A stretch of DNA of 41,654 nucleotides, taken from positions 1 through 41,654 of the forward strand of contig NZ_JAIZVX010000014.1 in assembly GCF_021768455.1 (NCBI RefSeq), written 5' to 3'. The translations under genes were made by a program, and so were the position numbers. Of the stretch, positions 33,139 through 41,526 are shown piece by piece. A model generated the notes under the pieces. The model ran no database searches. It worked only from the letters and a program-made list of their open reading frames with translations, and was not told the DNA's origin. This DNA comes from Aquabacterium sp. GTDB lineage: Bacteria; Pseudomonadota; Gammaproteobacteria; Burkholderiales; Burkholderiaceae_C. Every line of letters starts with the position of its first letter. Within the stretch, counting starts at the first letter, position 1.

Positions 33139-34791
33139 ATGAAATCCGCCCTGTTCGTTGATTTTGACAATGTCTACTCGGGCCTGCGCCGCCTGGACCT
33201 GGCCTACGCCGAGGCCTTCGCCAGCGACCCGCTGAGATGGATGAACTGGCTCACCGGCCAGTTGCCCCTGCCCGCAGACGCCGACGAGGGCGGCAAGCGC
33301 CGGATCCTCGTCCGCCGCTGCTACCTCAACCCGGTGATGTACCAGCGCTTTCGCTTCGGTTTCAGCCGCGCGGGCTTCGAGATCGTCGACTGCCCGCCCA
33401 TGACCACGGCCGGCAAGACCAGCACCGACATCCACATGGTGCTCGACATCGTGGACGTGCTGCTCAGCCCCACGCGCTACGACGAGTTCATCGTGTTCTC
33501 GGCCGATGCCGACTTCACGCCCGTGCTGCGCAAGCTGCGCCGCGACGACCGCCGCACCACCATGTTCGCGGCGGGCGCCACCTCGGCCTCCTACGATGCC
33601 TCGGCCGATCTGATCATCAACCCCGAGGCCTTCATCAGCGAGGCCCTGGGCTTCACCGATGAAGAACCTCTGGCCGAAAAGACCACCGACTTCGATGGCC
33701 TGCTCGCACAGGCCGAGGCCGTGACCTGGAGCGTGGTGGACAAGGCCAGCGAGCCGGTGCCCCTGCCCACGCTGACCCGCATCCTGGCCCAGCAGGTGCC
33801 GGGGCTGACGGCCAGCAACTGGGCGGGTCGCGGCACCTTCTCCGCCCTGCTGCGCGACCTGCCGCTGAGCCCTCTGCGCATCGATCGGGAAGCCAACTGC
33901 CTGCTGGACCCGCGACGCATCGGCACCGAGCGCGCCACAGCCGACCGTCTGCCAGAACGCAGCCCATCGGCTCAGGGTGAGCGCCCCGCTTCACACGGCG
34001 TCGAACGCGTGCCCAATGCGCCCGACAAGGCCGTGGCGCCCACGCCCCACAACCCCGCCACCCAGAGTGCTGGCGCCCTCACGGCGGCACCACCGGCTGG
34101 GATCTTCCAGTTGGCCCCCGCCCCCTCGCAGGCCGAATTCAAGCAGCAGGTGGAGCGAGTGCTGTCGGAAGAGGTGGCGGCATCGGCCCGCCCGATCGCG
34201 GTGGCGCGCCTGGCCCACACCGTGCGCCAGCGCTGCCCCGGCATCGAGGTCGACTGGGCTGGCTGCGGCACCTTCAAGCGCCTTCTGGAGGCCGTGCACC
34301 CGCAAGGCGTGCAGATCTCCTGGGCCCAGCTGGGCGGCTACGCCTTCGACCCGGCCAGGCACTCGCTGGATTTCATCCAGGACAACACCCAGGCCCGCGG
34401 CCCGCAAGGCGAACAGGATGCCCGCTGGCCCAAGGTCGCGCCCATGCTGCAGGTGGCCAGCTTCCCCGAGCTGGACAGCGCCCAGTACCGCGCCGTGCTG
34501 CAGGCCCTGGCCCAGACCCTGCGAGAGGGACCGTTTGCGCTGGCCGCTGCCACCAAGCGTGTGCGCGACCTCTGCGTCGACCAGCACGTGGCCGTGGCCC
34601 GCGCCGACATCAACACCCTGCTGCGCGCCCTGCTCTTCTCGGGCTTCGACCCCGCGCAGGCAGACAGCAGCGTCGACAGCCTGGTCGTGCTGGCCTGCGG
34701 GGTGGCCCTGGCCGCCTGCCGCCGTGAAGGCATGGCCGTGGACGACGAAGACCGCGCCTTGCTCTTGAGCTGGATGGGCGCTGGCGACTGA
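33139..34791 (+). CDS. NYN-domain protein with two OST-HTH/LOTUS-like domains
   Basis: A 550-residue protein. Residues 1-170 form a NYN (PIN-like, LabA/DUF88) domain with the acidic active-site set kept: Asp8 and Asp10 in LFVDFDNVYSG, Asp97 in STDIHM, Asp123 and Asp125 in VFSADADFTPVL. Two repeats of an OST-HTH/LOTUS-like fold follow, at about 186-260 (PLPTLTRILAQQVPGL, GTFSALLRDLPLSPLRI) and 335-410 (PIAVARLAHTVRQRCPGI, GTFKRLLEAVHPQGVQI), joined by a Pro/Ala-rich linker. A helical C-terminal domain covers about 440-550. NYN domains are nucleases and LOTUS domains bind RNA, so an RNA-cleaving or RNA-processing role is likely but unproven. The ATG at 33139 opens exactly on the NYN first strand. 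Confidence 0.87.
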   Translation: MKSALFVDFDNVYSGLRRLDLAYAEAFASDPLRWMNWLTGQLPLPADADEGGKRRILVRRCYLNPVMYQRFRFGFSRAGFEIVDCPPMTTAGKTSTDIHMVLDIVDVLLSPTRYDEFIVFSADADFTPVLRKLRRDDRRTTMFAAGATSASYDASADLIINPEAFISEALGFTDEEPLAEKTTDFDGLLAQAEAVTWSVVDKASEPVPLPTLTRILAQQVPGLTASNWAGRGTFSALLRDLPLSPLRIDREANCLLDPRRIGTERATADRLPERSPSAQGERPASHGVERVPNAPDKAVAPTPHNPATQSAGALTAAPPAGIFQLAPAPSQAEFKQQVERVLSEEVAASARPIAVARLAHTVRQRCPGIEVDWAGCGTFKRLLEAVHPQGVQISWAQLGGYAFDPARHSLDFIQDNTQARGPQGEQDARWPKVAPMLQVASFPELDSAQYRAVLQALAQTLREGPFALAAATKRVRDLCVDQHVAVARADINTLLRALLFSGFDPAQADSSVDSLVVLACGVALAACRREGMAVDDEDRALLLSWMGAGD

Positions 34792-34798
34792 GCACGCT

Positions 34799-35749
34799 TC
34801 AGAACGCGTGCCCAGGCTGCGCGGGCAGCCAGGGATCGGGCGCCTGGGCATCGAACTGCTCGAAGAGGAAATCGATGAAGGCGCGGGTGCGCGCCGGCAC
34901 GTGCTTGCGAGAGGGGTAGGCCACGTACAGGTTGACCACCAAGAGATGCCAGCCTGTCAGCACGCGCTGAAGACGCCCTGTGGCCAGCTCGTCGTGGGCC
35001 GCATAGCTGGGGAGGCCGGCGATGCCCAGGCCACTGCGCGCCGCCGACAAGGCGGTGTCGAGGTGCGAGGTCTGCAAGGGGCCTGGCGAGGTCTGCAAGC
35101 TCGCGGCGGCCTGCTCGTGAGCGGGGTCCTCCGGGTCATCGGGGTACAGCGTCATGTCGCGCGCACCGGCCGGCCCGATCAGTTCATGGAGAGCCAGGTC
35201 CGCCGGCTTTTTGGGCCGCCCATGTCGCTTGAGGTAGGCCGGTGAGGCGCACAGGATCACGCGCGAGCGCAGGAGTTGGCGCGCAACGAACTGCCCGTCA
35301 GGCGCGCCATCCTGGCGCGTGATGAGGCTGACGTCGAAGCGCTCGTCGATCGAATCGATGAGCCCGGGCGCCACCAGCTCCACACTCAGGTGCGGGCAAC
35401 GGGCTCGAAACAGGCCCAGACGAGGGGCCAATTGGCTCGCTGCAAAGGCCGGGGGCGCGAGGACCTTGATGGCCCCATGCAGCCCGCCGCTGTTGGAGCG
35501 CACCAGGGTTTCGGCCTCGCCCAGATCGGCCAGGATGCGCACGACCTGCCGCTGGTAGGCCTCACCCGCCTCGGTCAGCACCAGCTTGCGCGTGGTGCGG
35601 TTGAGCAGGCGCACGCCCAGGTGGGACTCGAGGTCGGCCACCAGGCGCGTGACCACCGAGGGAGAGAGGTCGAGCGCCCGCGCGGCCGCCGCAAAGCCGC
35701 GGCACTCGATGACCTTGCAGAAGACCTGCATGCTGTGGAGTCGGTCCAT
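34799..35749 (-). CDS. LysR-family transcriptional regulator
   Basis: A 316-residue LysR-type regulator. The winged helix-turn-helix is at residues 1-60 (MQVFCKVIECRGFAAAARAL, SPSVVTRLVADLESHLGVRL, LNRTTRKLVLTEAGE), followed by the linker helix and an effector-binding domain of the periplasmic-binding-protein type. It resembles the CrgA/DsdC-like group with a single MDRLHSMQVF start. The ATG at 35749 was used rather than one 27 bases upstream, which would lie within the palindrome spacing. It converges on the NYN gene and is divergent from the exported DUF4148-like protein, a possible target. Effector unknown. Confidence 0.92.
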   Translation of the reverse strand: MDRLHSMQVFCKVIECRGFAAAARALDLSPSVVTRLVADLESHLGVRLLNRTTRKLVLTEAGEAYQRQVVRILADLGEAETLVRSNSGGLHGAIKVLAPPAFAASQLAPRLGLFRARCPHLSVELVAPGLIDSIDERFDVSLITRQDGAPDGQFVARQLLRSRVILCASPAYLKRHGRPKKPADLALHELIGPAGARDMTLYPDDPEDPAHEQAAASLQTSPGPLQTSHLDTALSAARSGLGIAGLPSYAAHDELATGRLQRVLTGWHLLVVNLYVAYPSRKHVPARTRAFIDFLFEQFDAQAPDPWLPAQPGHAF

Positions 35750-35761
35750 GGCGAAAGATTG

Positions 35762-35776
35762 TTGCCAAATTGGCAA
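35762..35776. promoter_or_regulatory. 15-bp perfect palindrome before the LysR gene
   Basis: TTGCCAA-A-TTGGCAA, 7-bp arms around one base, containing the T-N11-A core of LysR-type binding sites. It lies 12 bases upstream of the LysR ATG and about 105 bases upstream of the divergent gene, so autoregulation is the simplest reading. Confidence 0.65.
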
Positions 35777-35881
35777 TGGTGCCTTGCGCCGCGGCAGCTT
35801 GGACGACCCTGCCCGGCTCTTTACATTGGGTCATGCGCTTTGCACAGCGCCCTTCCAAACCGAACCGCACAAGGACCCACC

Positions 35882-36337
35882 ATGACCGCCCCCCGCCTTG
35901 CCATCGCCCTCCTCGCTGCCACCGCCGTCTTTGCCATCTCGGCCCAGGCCGCCGAATCAGGCATCGATGCCCGCACCACCACTGGCGCCAGCACCGTCAC
36001 CCGTGAACAGGTCACGGCCGAATTCCTCCGCGCACGCGCCGCCGGTGAACTGGATTTCAGCCGCCAGTTTGAACCGAGCAACCTGAGCCGCACGCGTGAC
36101 AACGCGGCTCCGCAGGCCGCCAGCGTGACAGCACCCAGCAAGGCCGCAGAGCAGCAGCCCGCCACGGGAGCGAGCGAGGCCAAAGCCGCCTACCGCCAAG
36201 CCATGGCCGTGGGCGACGAAGACCGCGGCCGCACGCTTTCCGTGGCCGCACTGACCGATGGCCAGGTCACGCCAGCCGAGGCCACGACCACCCGGCACGC
36301 CAGCGCCCCCAGCGAGTACACCGGCACGCTGCAGTGA
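35882..36337 (+). CDS. small exported protein, DUF4148-like
   Basis: A 151-residue protein with a clear signal peptide (LAIALLAATAVFAISAQAAES). It then has a segment TREQVTAEFLRARAAGELDF followed by SNLSRTRDNAA, which resembles the short DUF4148 domain of exported proteins expanded in Burkholderiales. The rest is Ala-, Thr- and Glu-rich and probably disordered, with a second loosely similar stretch EAKAAYRQAMAVGDEDR. Function unknown. It is divergent from the LysR gene and convergent with the Lrp-type gene; no terminator was seen between the latter two. Confidence 0.72.
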   Translation: MTAPRLAIALLAATAVFAISAQAAESGIDARTTTGASTVTREQVTAEFLRARAAGELDFSRQFEPSNLSRTRDNAAPQAASVTAPSKAAEQQPATGASEAKAAYRQAMAVGDEDRGRTLSVAALTDGQVTPAEATTTRHASAPSEYTGTLQ

Positions 36338-36367
36338 TGCGCAGCCCCCCGCGTTCACCCAAGGCAT

Positions 36368-36793
36368 TCACCCTAGGCGGTAGGTCTCGAGGTGGATGCT
36401 GGTTTCGGTGTTGCTGATGCCCTTGATCAGCCGCACCCGCTCCAGGATCTTGGAGAGCGCTGCCAGGTTTTCGGCGCGCAATTCGGCCAGCAGGTCCCAG
36501 CGGCCATTGGTGTCGGCCAGGGTGGCCACGCCCGGCTCACCCAGCAAGGTGGCGATCACCGTCCGGGCCTCATTGCCCTCCACCGCGATGCTCATCCAGG
36601 CCGTGATCTCGTTCGGCCGGGAATCGGGCCTCAGGCGCACGGTGTAGCCCACGATCACGCCCGTGTCCTCCAGCTTGCGGATGCGGTTGGTGATGGTGCC
36701 GCGTGACACGCCCAAGCGGGTGGCCAGCGTGGCCACGTTCATGCGGGCGTCCTGGCGCAGCAGGGAAAGGATCTGTTGGTCGACGGTGTCCAT
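36368..36793 (-). CDS. Lrp/AsnC-family transcriptional regulator
   Basis: A 141-residue Lrp/AsnC regulator. The N-terminal helix-turn-helix is MDTVDQQILSLLRQDARMNV, ATLATRLGVSRGTITNRIRK; the C-terminal RAM domain contains VIATLLGEPGVATLADTNGR and WDLLAELRAENLAAL. The start at 36793 is preceded by a GGAGAAGG ribosome binding site. It is divergent from ornithine cyclodeaminase and arginase, and such regulators commonly respond to the amino acid whose catabolism they control, here probably arginine or ornithine. The 139-base intergenic region has two inverted repeats suited as operators. Confidence 0.92.
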   Translation of the reverse strand: MDTVDQQILSLLRQDARMNVATLATRLGVSRGTITNRIRKLEDTGVIVGYTVRLRPDSRPNEITAWMSIAVEGNEARTVIATLLGEPGVATLADTNGRWDLLAELRAENLAALSKILERVRLIKGISNTETSIHLETYRLG

Positions 36794-36812
36794 GGAACTT
36801 GGGCCTTCTCCT

Positions 36813-36862
36813 TGCCGAAACGGCATCAAAGGCTGACGTTTTGGCAAATTATTGAGCAAAAC
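36813..36862. promoter_or_regulatory. operator-like inverted repeats between the Lrp-type gene and ocd
   Basis: Two repeats are seen. TGCCG-AAA-CGGCA (36813-36825) lies just upstream of the Lrp gene's ribosome binding site. GTTTTG (36838-36843) and CAAAAC (36857-36862) surround a 13-base AT-rich core, in the size range of Lrp/AsnC sites. They are the only AT-rich part of the divergent region and probably hold both promoters. Confidence 0.55.
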
Positions 36863-36932
36863 ACAGCACCCTTTGCGATTTTCATTGACGGCGGCTTTGG
36901 ACACACTCCTTCCCATGCAAGGAGACACCCCC

Positions 36933-38030
36933 ATGAGCCGCCCTCAGATCGTCACGCGCTACCTCAGCGCCCAGGATGCCGCCGACATCGTCCAGCGCCT
37001 CGGTGTGGCGCAGACCCTGCGCGGCATCGCCGACTACATCGAAGCCGACTTCAAACGCTGGGCCGACTTCGACAAGTCCGCCCGCGTGGCCAACCACTCG
37101 CGCGATGGCGTGATCGAGCTGATGCCGATCGCCGATGACCGCACCTACACCTTCAAGTACGTCAACGGTCACCCCAAGAACACGCGTCAGGGCCTGCCCA
37201 CGGTCATGGCCTTCGGCGTGCTGGCCGACGTCGACACCGGCGTGCCAGAACTGGTGAGCGAGCTCACGCTGACCACGGCCCTGCGCACCGCGGCCATGTC
37301 GGCCGTGGCGGCCCGTGCGCTCGCCCGCCCAGACAGCCGCGTCATGGCCCTGATTGGCAACGGCGCGCAGAGCGAATTCCAGGCCCTGGCCTTCCACCAC
37401 CTGCTGGGCATCGCCGAACTGCGCCTGTTCGACGTCGATCCCACGGCCACGGCCAAGCTCATGGCCAACCTCGCCGGCACGGGAATCCGTACCGCGGCGT
37501 ACCAAAGCATCCGGGAAGCCGTACGCGGCGCCGACATCGTCACCACCGTGACGGCCGACAAGACCAATGCCGTCATCCTCACGGCCGACATGCTCGAGCC
37601 CGGCATGCACCTCAATGCCGTGGGCGGCGACTGCCCGGGCAAGACCGAGCTCTCGGCCGACGTGCTGCACGCCGCACGCGTGTTCGTGGAGTACGAGCCG
37701 CAAACGCGCATCGAGGGCGACCTGCAGCAGATGCCCGCCGATTTCGCCGTGACCGAACTCTGGCGCGTTCTTTGCGGCGACGCAACAGGCCGACGCCATG
37801 CCGACGAGGTTTCCCTGTTTGACTCCGTGGGCTTTGCGTTGGAAGATTTCTCCGCGCTGCGCTTCATGCGCGATGCGGCGATCGCCCAGGGCATGACCCA
37901 GACGCTGGACCTCATCCCTGAACTGGACAACCCGAAGAACCTGTATTCGATGATCCGACCCGCAGCGCTCCCAGCCGAAGCCGCCCTTGTCACCACCCGC
38001 CAGCCAGGCACCGAGGTGCTGAGCGCATGA
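36933..38030 (+). CDS. ornithine cyclodeaminase
   Basis: A 365-residue NAD-dependent enzyme of the ornithine cyclodeaminase/mu-crystallin family, converting ornithine to proline and ammonia. Visible blocks: RVANHSRDGVIELMPIADD (substrate-binding Arg/Lys region), YTFKYVNGHPKNTRQGLPTV, the dinucleotide-binding VMALIGNGAQSEFQALAF, and LNAVGGDCPGKTEL with the conserved Asp. The start has AAGGAG 9 bases upstream. The stop overlaps the arginase start (ATGA). Together the two enzymes turn arginine into proline and urea. The match to true ornithine cyclodeaminase is better than to alanine dehydrogenase-like members, judged mainly by the arginase neighbour. Confidence 0.92.
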   Translation: MSRPQIVTRYLSAQDAADIVQRLGVAQTLRGIADYIEADFKRWADFDKSARVANHSRDGVIELMPIADDRTYTFKYVNGHPKNTRQGLPTVMAFGVLADVDTGVPELVSELTLTTALRTAAMSAVAARALARPDSRVMALIGNGAQSEFQALAFHHLLGIAELRLFDVDPTATAKLMANLAGTGIRTAAYQSIREAVRGADIVTTVTADKTNAVILTADMLEPGMHLNAVGGDCPGKTELSADVLHAARVFVEYEPQTRIEGDLQQMPADFAVTELWRVLCGDATGRRHADEVSLFDSVGFALEDFSALRFMRDAAIAQGMTQTLDLIPELDNPKNLYSMIRPAALPAEAALVTTRQPGTEVLSA

Positions 38031-38968
38031 TCGACACCCAACGCATCCAGGGGGTCAGCCTGATCGGGGTGCCCACCGACGTGGGCGCCGGCAGCATTGG
38101 CGCCCGCATGGGGCCCAGCGCCCTGCGCGTGGCGGGCATTGGCGAGGCCATTGCGCGCTTTGGCCTCGATGTGAAGGACTGTGGCGACCTCAATGGCCCC
38201 GCCAACCCCTGGCTGCCCGCGGTCGATGGCTTCCGGCACCTGCCCGAAGTCGTGCGCTGGAACGAACTGCTGCACGAAGCCATGTTCGCCGAACTGCAGG
38301 CCGATCGCCTCCCCATCGTGCTGGGTGGCGACCACTGCCTGGGCATTGGCTCAATCAGCGCCGTGGCACGCCACTGCCGGGCCACGGGCCGCAAGCTGCG
38401 CGTGCTCTGGCTCGATGCCCATGCCGACTTCAACACGGCCACGCTCACGCCCAGCGGCAACATCCACGGCATGCCGGTGGCCTGTCTGTGCGGACACGGC
38501 CCGGCCGAGCTCACCCACATCGGCGGCCACGTGCCAGCCATGTCGCCCCACGACATCCGGCAGATCGGCATCCGGTCGGTCGACGAAGGCGAGAAGCGCT
38601 TCGTGCACGACATGGGCATCGAGGTGTTCGACATGCGTTACATCGACGAACTGGGCATGCGTCACACCATGGAACAGGCTTTGCTTGATCTGGATGCCGA
38701 CACCCATCTCCATGTGAGCCTGGATGTCGACTTCCTCGACCCCGACATCGCCCCGGGTGTGGGCACGACGGTTCGAGGGGGGCCCAATTACAGAGAAGCA
38801 CAGCTGTGCATGGAGATGATCGCCGACACCGGACGGCTGGCCTCACTCGACGTGGTCGAGCTGAACCCCGCGCTGGACGTGCGCAACCAGACCGCCTCGC
38901 TGGCGGTCGACCTGATCGAGAGCCTCTTCGGCAAGAGCACGCTGATGAGGCGATCCCCCCGCATCTGA
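38027..38968 (+). CDS. rocF: arginase
   Basis: A 313-residue manganese enzyme hydrolysing arginine to ornithine and urea. Metal-binding blocks are complete: LGGDHCLGIGS, LWLDAHADFNT and SLDVDFLDPDIAPGVGT. SGNIHGMPVA and GIRSVDEGEK match arginase rather than agmatinase, as does the neighbouring ornithine cyclodeaminase. The start overlaps the upstream stop, so the genes are coupled. A weak hairpin follows before the ABC transporter genes. The symbol is used for the family function; naming (arg, argI, rocF) differs among species. Confidence 0.94.
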   Translation: MIDTQRIQGVSLIGVPTDVGAGSIGARMGPSALRVAGIGEAIARFGLDVKDCGDLNGPANPWLPAVDGFRHLPEVVRWNELLHEAMFAELQADRLPIVLGGDHCLGIGSISAVARHCRATGRKLRVLWLDAHADFNTATLTPSGNIHGMPVACLCGHGPAELTHIGGHVPAMSPHDIRQIGIRSVDEGEKRFVHDMGIEVFDMRYIDELGMRHTMEQALLDLDADTHLHVSLDVDFLDPDIAPGVGTTVRGGPNYREAQLCMEMIADTGRLASLDVVELNPALDVRNQTASLAVDLIESLFGKSTLMRRSPRI

Positions 38969-39022
38969 GGCGCGTAGCGGCGCGCCACGGTGTCACCGGC
39001 GTGCGGCGGGCAGACCAGGCTG

Positions 39023-39050
39023 AACCTGGCGCCGCCGCCTCCGGGTTTTG
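39023..39050 (+). terminator. weak terminator or attenuator after arginase
   Basis: Stem AACCTGG / CCGGGTT (7 pairs with one T-G wobble) with an 11-base loop, followed by TTGTTGATT. The arm AACCTGG can instead pair with CCAGG (39015-39019), so two stems compete. The T tract is poor, so only partial termination is expected, which would leave the transporter genes linked to the catabolic genes. Confidence 0.4.
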
Positions 39051-39139
39051 TTGATTGATCTCGCCAGCATCAAGACTGGCTTTCGCTGGCATTTGGACCA
39101 TTTTTTGACGACTCTTCTTCACCCCACAAGGAATCGACA

Positions 39140-39916
39140 ATGAACAAACCCGGCAAGTGGCTCCGCTACGGTGTGCTGATCGCTGCAACCCTGTCTGCTG
39201 CCATCGGCACGCAGGCCCGCAGCCTGGAAGACATCCAGAAGGATGGCAAGGTCATCTTCGCGACGGAGGGGCAGTTCCCGCCCTTCAACTACTTCCAGGG
39301 CACGAAGCTGAGTGGCTTCGAGGTGGAGCTGGCCGAGCTGGTGGCCAAGAAGATGGGCCTGACGATCGAGTGGAAGGCGCTGGGCTTTGACGCCCTGCTG
39401 GCCGGTCTGCGCCAGGACCGCTGGGATCTGGTGATCGCCTCGCACGGCATCACCGACGAGCGCGCCAAGGCCGTGACCTTCACCAACCCGCATTACTGCT
39501 CGGGTGGCCAGGTGGTGGCCATGGAAGCCGGCATCAAGACGGGTGCCGACCTGGCCGGCAAGGTCGTGGCCGTGCAGACGGGCACCACCTACCTGGAGAG
39601 CGTGAAGAAGCTGCCCGGCATCAAGGAAGTGAAGAACTTCCCCAAGGACACCGATGCACGCTCGGCCCTGCTGAACGGCCGTGTCGACGCCTGGGTGAGC
39701 GACCGTTTCGTGGTCAAGCAGGCCCTGGCCGGCGCGCCCAATGCGGGCATGAAGGTGGGTGACATGGTCTTCATCGAGCGCATCGCCGCAGCCGTGGCCA
39801 AGGGCAATGCCTCACTGGCCGCAGGCTACAACAAGGCCCTCGCCGAGGTCATGGCCGATGGCAGCTACGCCGCCTTGTCGAAGAAGTACTTCGGCGAAGA
39901 CGTGCGCTGCAAGTAA
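39140..39916 (+). CDS. amino acid ABC transporter, periplasmic substrate-binding protein
   Basis: A 258-residue family 3 solute-binding protein. The signal peptide (YGVLIAATLSAAIGTQARS) leads to KVIFATEGQFPPFNYFQG, GFEVELAELVAKKMGLTIEW and ALLAGLRQDRWDLVIASHGI, the regular lobe 1 pattern of polar amino acid binding proteins, and to GKVVAVQTGTTYLES in lobe 2. AAGGAATC stands before the ATG. Permease and ATPase genes follow directly. Location after ocd and arginase suggests arginine or ornithine as ligand, but specificity is not read from sequence. Confidence 0.93.
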   Translation: MNKPGKWLRYGVLIAATLSAAIGTQARSLEDIQKDGKVIFATEGQFPPFNYFQGTKLSGFEVELAELVAKKMGLTIEWKALGFDALLAGLRQDRWDLVIASHGITDERAKAVTFTNPHYCSGGQVVAMEAGIKTGADLAGKVVAVQTGTTYLESVKKLPGIKEVKNFPKDTDARSALLNGRVDAWVSDRFVVKQALAGAPNAGMKVGDMVFIERIAAAVAKGNASLAAGYNKALAEVMADGSYAALSKKYFGEDVRCK

Positions 39917-39931
39917 GGCCGGAGCCCCCTC

Positions 39932-40720
39932 ATGAGCCTCTCCCTGCCAAGCTGGCCTGCCAGCTGGAGCAGGCAGGCGCGCAGCAACGCCACCATGGTG
40001 GTGGCCAGCGGCGTGCTTGTCCTGATTCTCTGGCTGATGGCCATTCCCCTCTCCTGGGCGCCTGAACCCATCGGCCCGGCCGCACAGGACTTTGCCGAAG
40101 GCACGCGGGTGACCGTCGAGCTCACCGTGGTCTCGGGCCTGGTCGGCATCGTCATCGGCCTGATGGCGGCGCTGGGCAAGCTCTCGCGCGTGGCCCCGCT
40201 GCGCTGGCTGGCCAGCTTCTACATCTGGGTGGTGCGCGGCACGCCGCTGCTGGTTCAGGTGCTGTTCGTCTACTTCGCCCTGCCCTCGCTGATCCCATCG
40301 CTGAAGCTGAGCGACTTCGCCTCGGCCTGCATCGCGCTGGCTTTCAACGTGGGCGCCTACAACGCCGAAGCCATCCGCTCCGGCCTTCAGGCGGTGCCCA
40401 AGGGCCAGACGGAGGCGGCCAAATCCCTGGGCATGTCCAACTGGGGCACCTTCATCGACATCGTCTTCCCCCAGGCAATGAAGATTGCGCTGCCCTCGGT
40501 GGTCAACAACGTTGTGTCGCTGCTGAAGGACTCGTCGCTGGCCTACACCATCGGCGTGGTGGAGCTGACCAATGTCGGCAACCGCATCCAGGCCGCCACC
40601 TTCCAGCCCATGCCCACGCTGATCACCACGGCCCTGGTCTACCTGTTGCTGACGACGGTGCTCACGCAGATCTCCGACGCGGTGGAACGCCGCTATGACG
40701 TGGAAGGACGCCGACCATGA
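39932..40720 (+). CDS. amino acid ABC transporter, permease
   Basis: A 262-residue HisM/GlnP-type permease with about five to six hydrophobic segments. The family entrance block is [20 protein letters not shown], and [20 protein letters not shown] follows. The EAA loop that contacts the ATPase is [20 protein letters not shown]. It has a longer N-terminus than usual, with a first helix [20 protein letters not shown]. Only one permease gene is present, so a homodimer is expected. It overlaps the ATPase start (ATGA). Confidence 0.93.
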   Translation: MSLSLPSWPASWSRQARSNATMVVASGVLVLILWLMAIPLSWAPEPIGPAAQDFAEGTRVTVELTVVSGLVGIVIGLMAALGKLSRVAPLRWLASFYIWVVRGTPLLVQVLFVYFALPSLIPSLKLSDFASACIALAFNVGAYNAEAIRSGLQAVPKGQTEAAKSLGMSNWGTFIDIVFPQAMKIALPSVVNNVVSLLKDSSLAYTIGVVELTNVGNRIQAATFQPMPTLITTALVYLLLTTVLTQISDAVERRYDVEGRRP

Positions 40721-41454
40721 GCCAGGCTTTCATCACCGTCGACAAGGTCAACAAGACCTTCGGCAACCACCATGTGCTGCGCGACGTGTGCACGCATTTC
40801 GATGCGGGCAAGGTCACCGTGATCCTGGGCTCCTCGGGCTCGGGCAAGAGCACGCTGCTGCGCATGCTCAACCGGCTGGAGACGCACGACAGCGGCACCA
40901 TCCTGGTCGATGGCATCGAGGTGGGCGACGACGCCCGTGCGCTGGCCGCGCTGCGCCGTGAGGTCGGCATGGTCTTCCAGCAGTTCAACCTCTTCCCGCA
41001 CCTCACGGTGCTGGACAACGTGACACGGGCCCCGCGCCGCGTGCGTGGCACCCCCAAGGCCGAGGCCGAAGCCAAGGCGATGGAACTGCTGCGCAAGGTG
41101 GGCATGGAGGCGCACGCGCACAAGCACCCGTTTGCCCTGTCGGGCGGACAGCAGCAGCGTGTGGCCATCGCCCGGGCCCTGGCCATGGAGCCCAAGGTCA
41201 TGCTGTTCGACGAACCCACCTCGGCCCTGGACCCGGAAATGGTCAAGGAAGTGCTGGACGTCATGAAGCAGCTCGCACGCTCGGGCATGACCATGATCAT
41301 CGTCACGCACGAGATGGGCTTTGCCAAAGAGGTTTCCGACCGCGTGCTCTTCCTGAACCAGGGCGAGATCGTGCAGGACCGCCCGCCTGAAGACTTCTTC
41401 GACCGCCAGGACAACCCGCGCATCCGCGCCTTCCTGGGCCAGGTGTCGGCCTGA
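40717..41454 (+). CDS. amino acid ABC transporter, ATP-binding protein
   Basis: A 245-residue ABC ATPase of the polar amino acid (GlnQ/HisP) group. Walker [17 protein letters not shown]-loop [18 protein letters not shown], signature [15 protein letters not shown], Walker [17 protein letters not shown] and the switch His in [19 protein letters not shown]. All motifs are intact. It forms the SBP-permease-ATPase operon with the two preceding genes. Confidence 0.96.
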   Translation: MSQAFITVDKVNKTFGNHHVLRDVCTHFDAGKVTVILGSSGSGKSTLLRMLNRLETHDSGTILVDGIEVGDDARALAALRREVGMVFQQFNLFPHLTVLDNVTRAPRRVRGTPKAEAEAKAMELLRKVGMEAHAHKHPFALSGGQQQRVAIARALAMEPKVMLFDEPTSALDPEMVKEVLDVMKQLARSGMTMIIVTHEMGFAKEVSDRVLFLNQGEIVQDRPPEDFFDRQDNPRIRAFLGQVSA

Positions 41455-41526
41455 TCTGCGGCTCCGCCCCCGTTTTCACCGTCTCTCCGATCTTCGTTTG
41501 GTCCTTTCACCCCAAAAGGTATCCCC

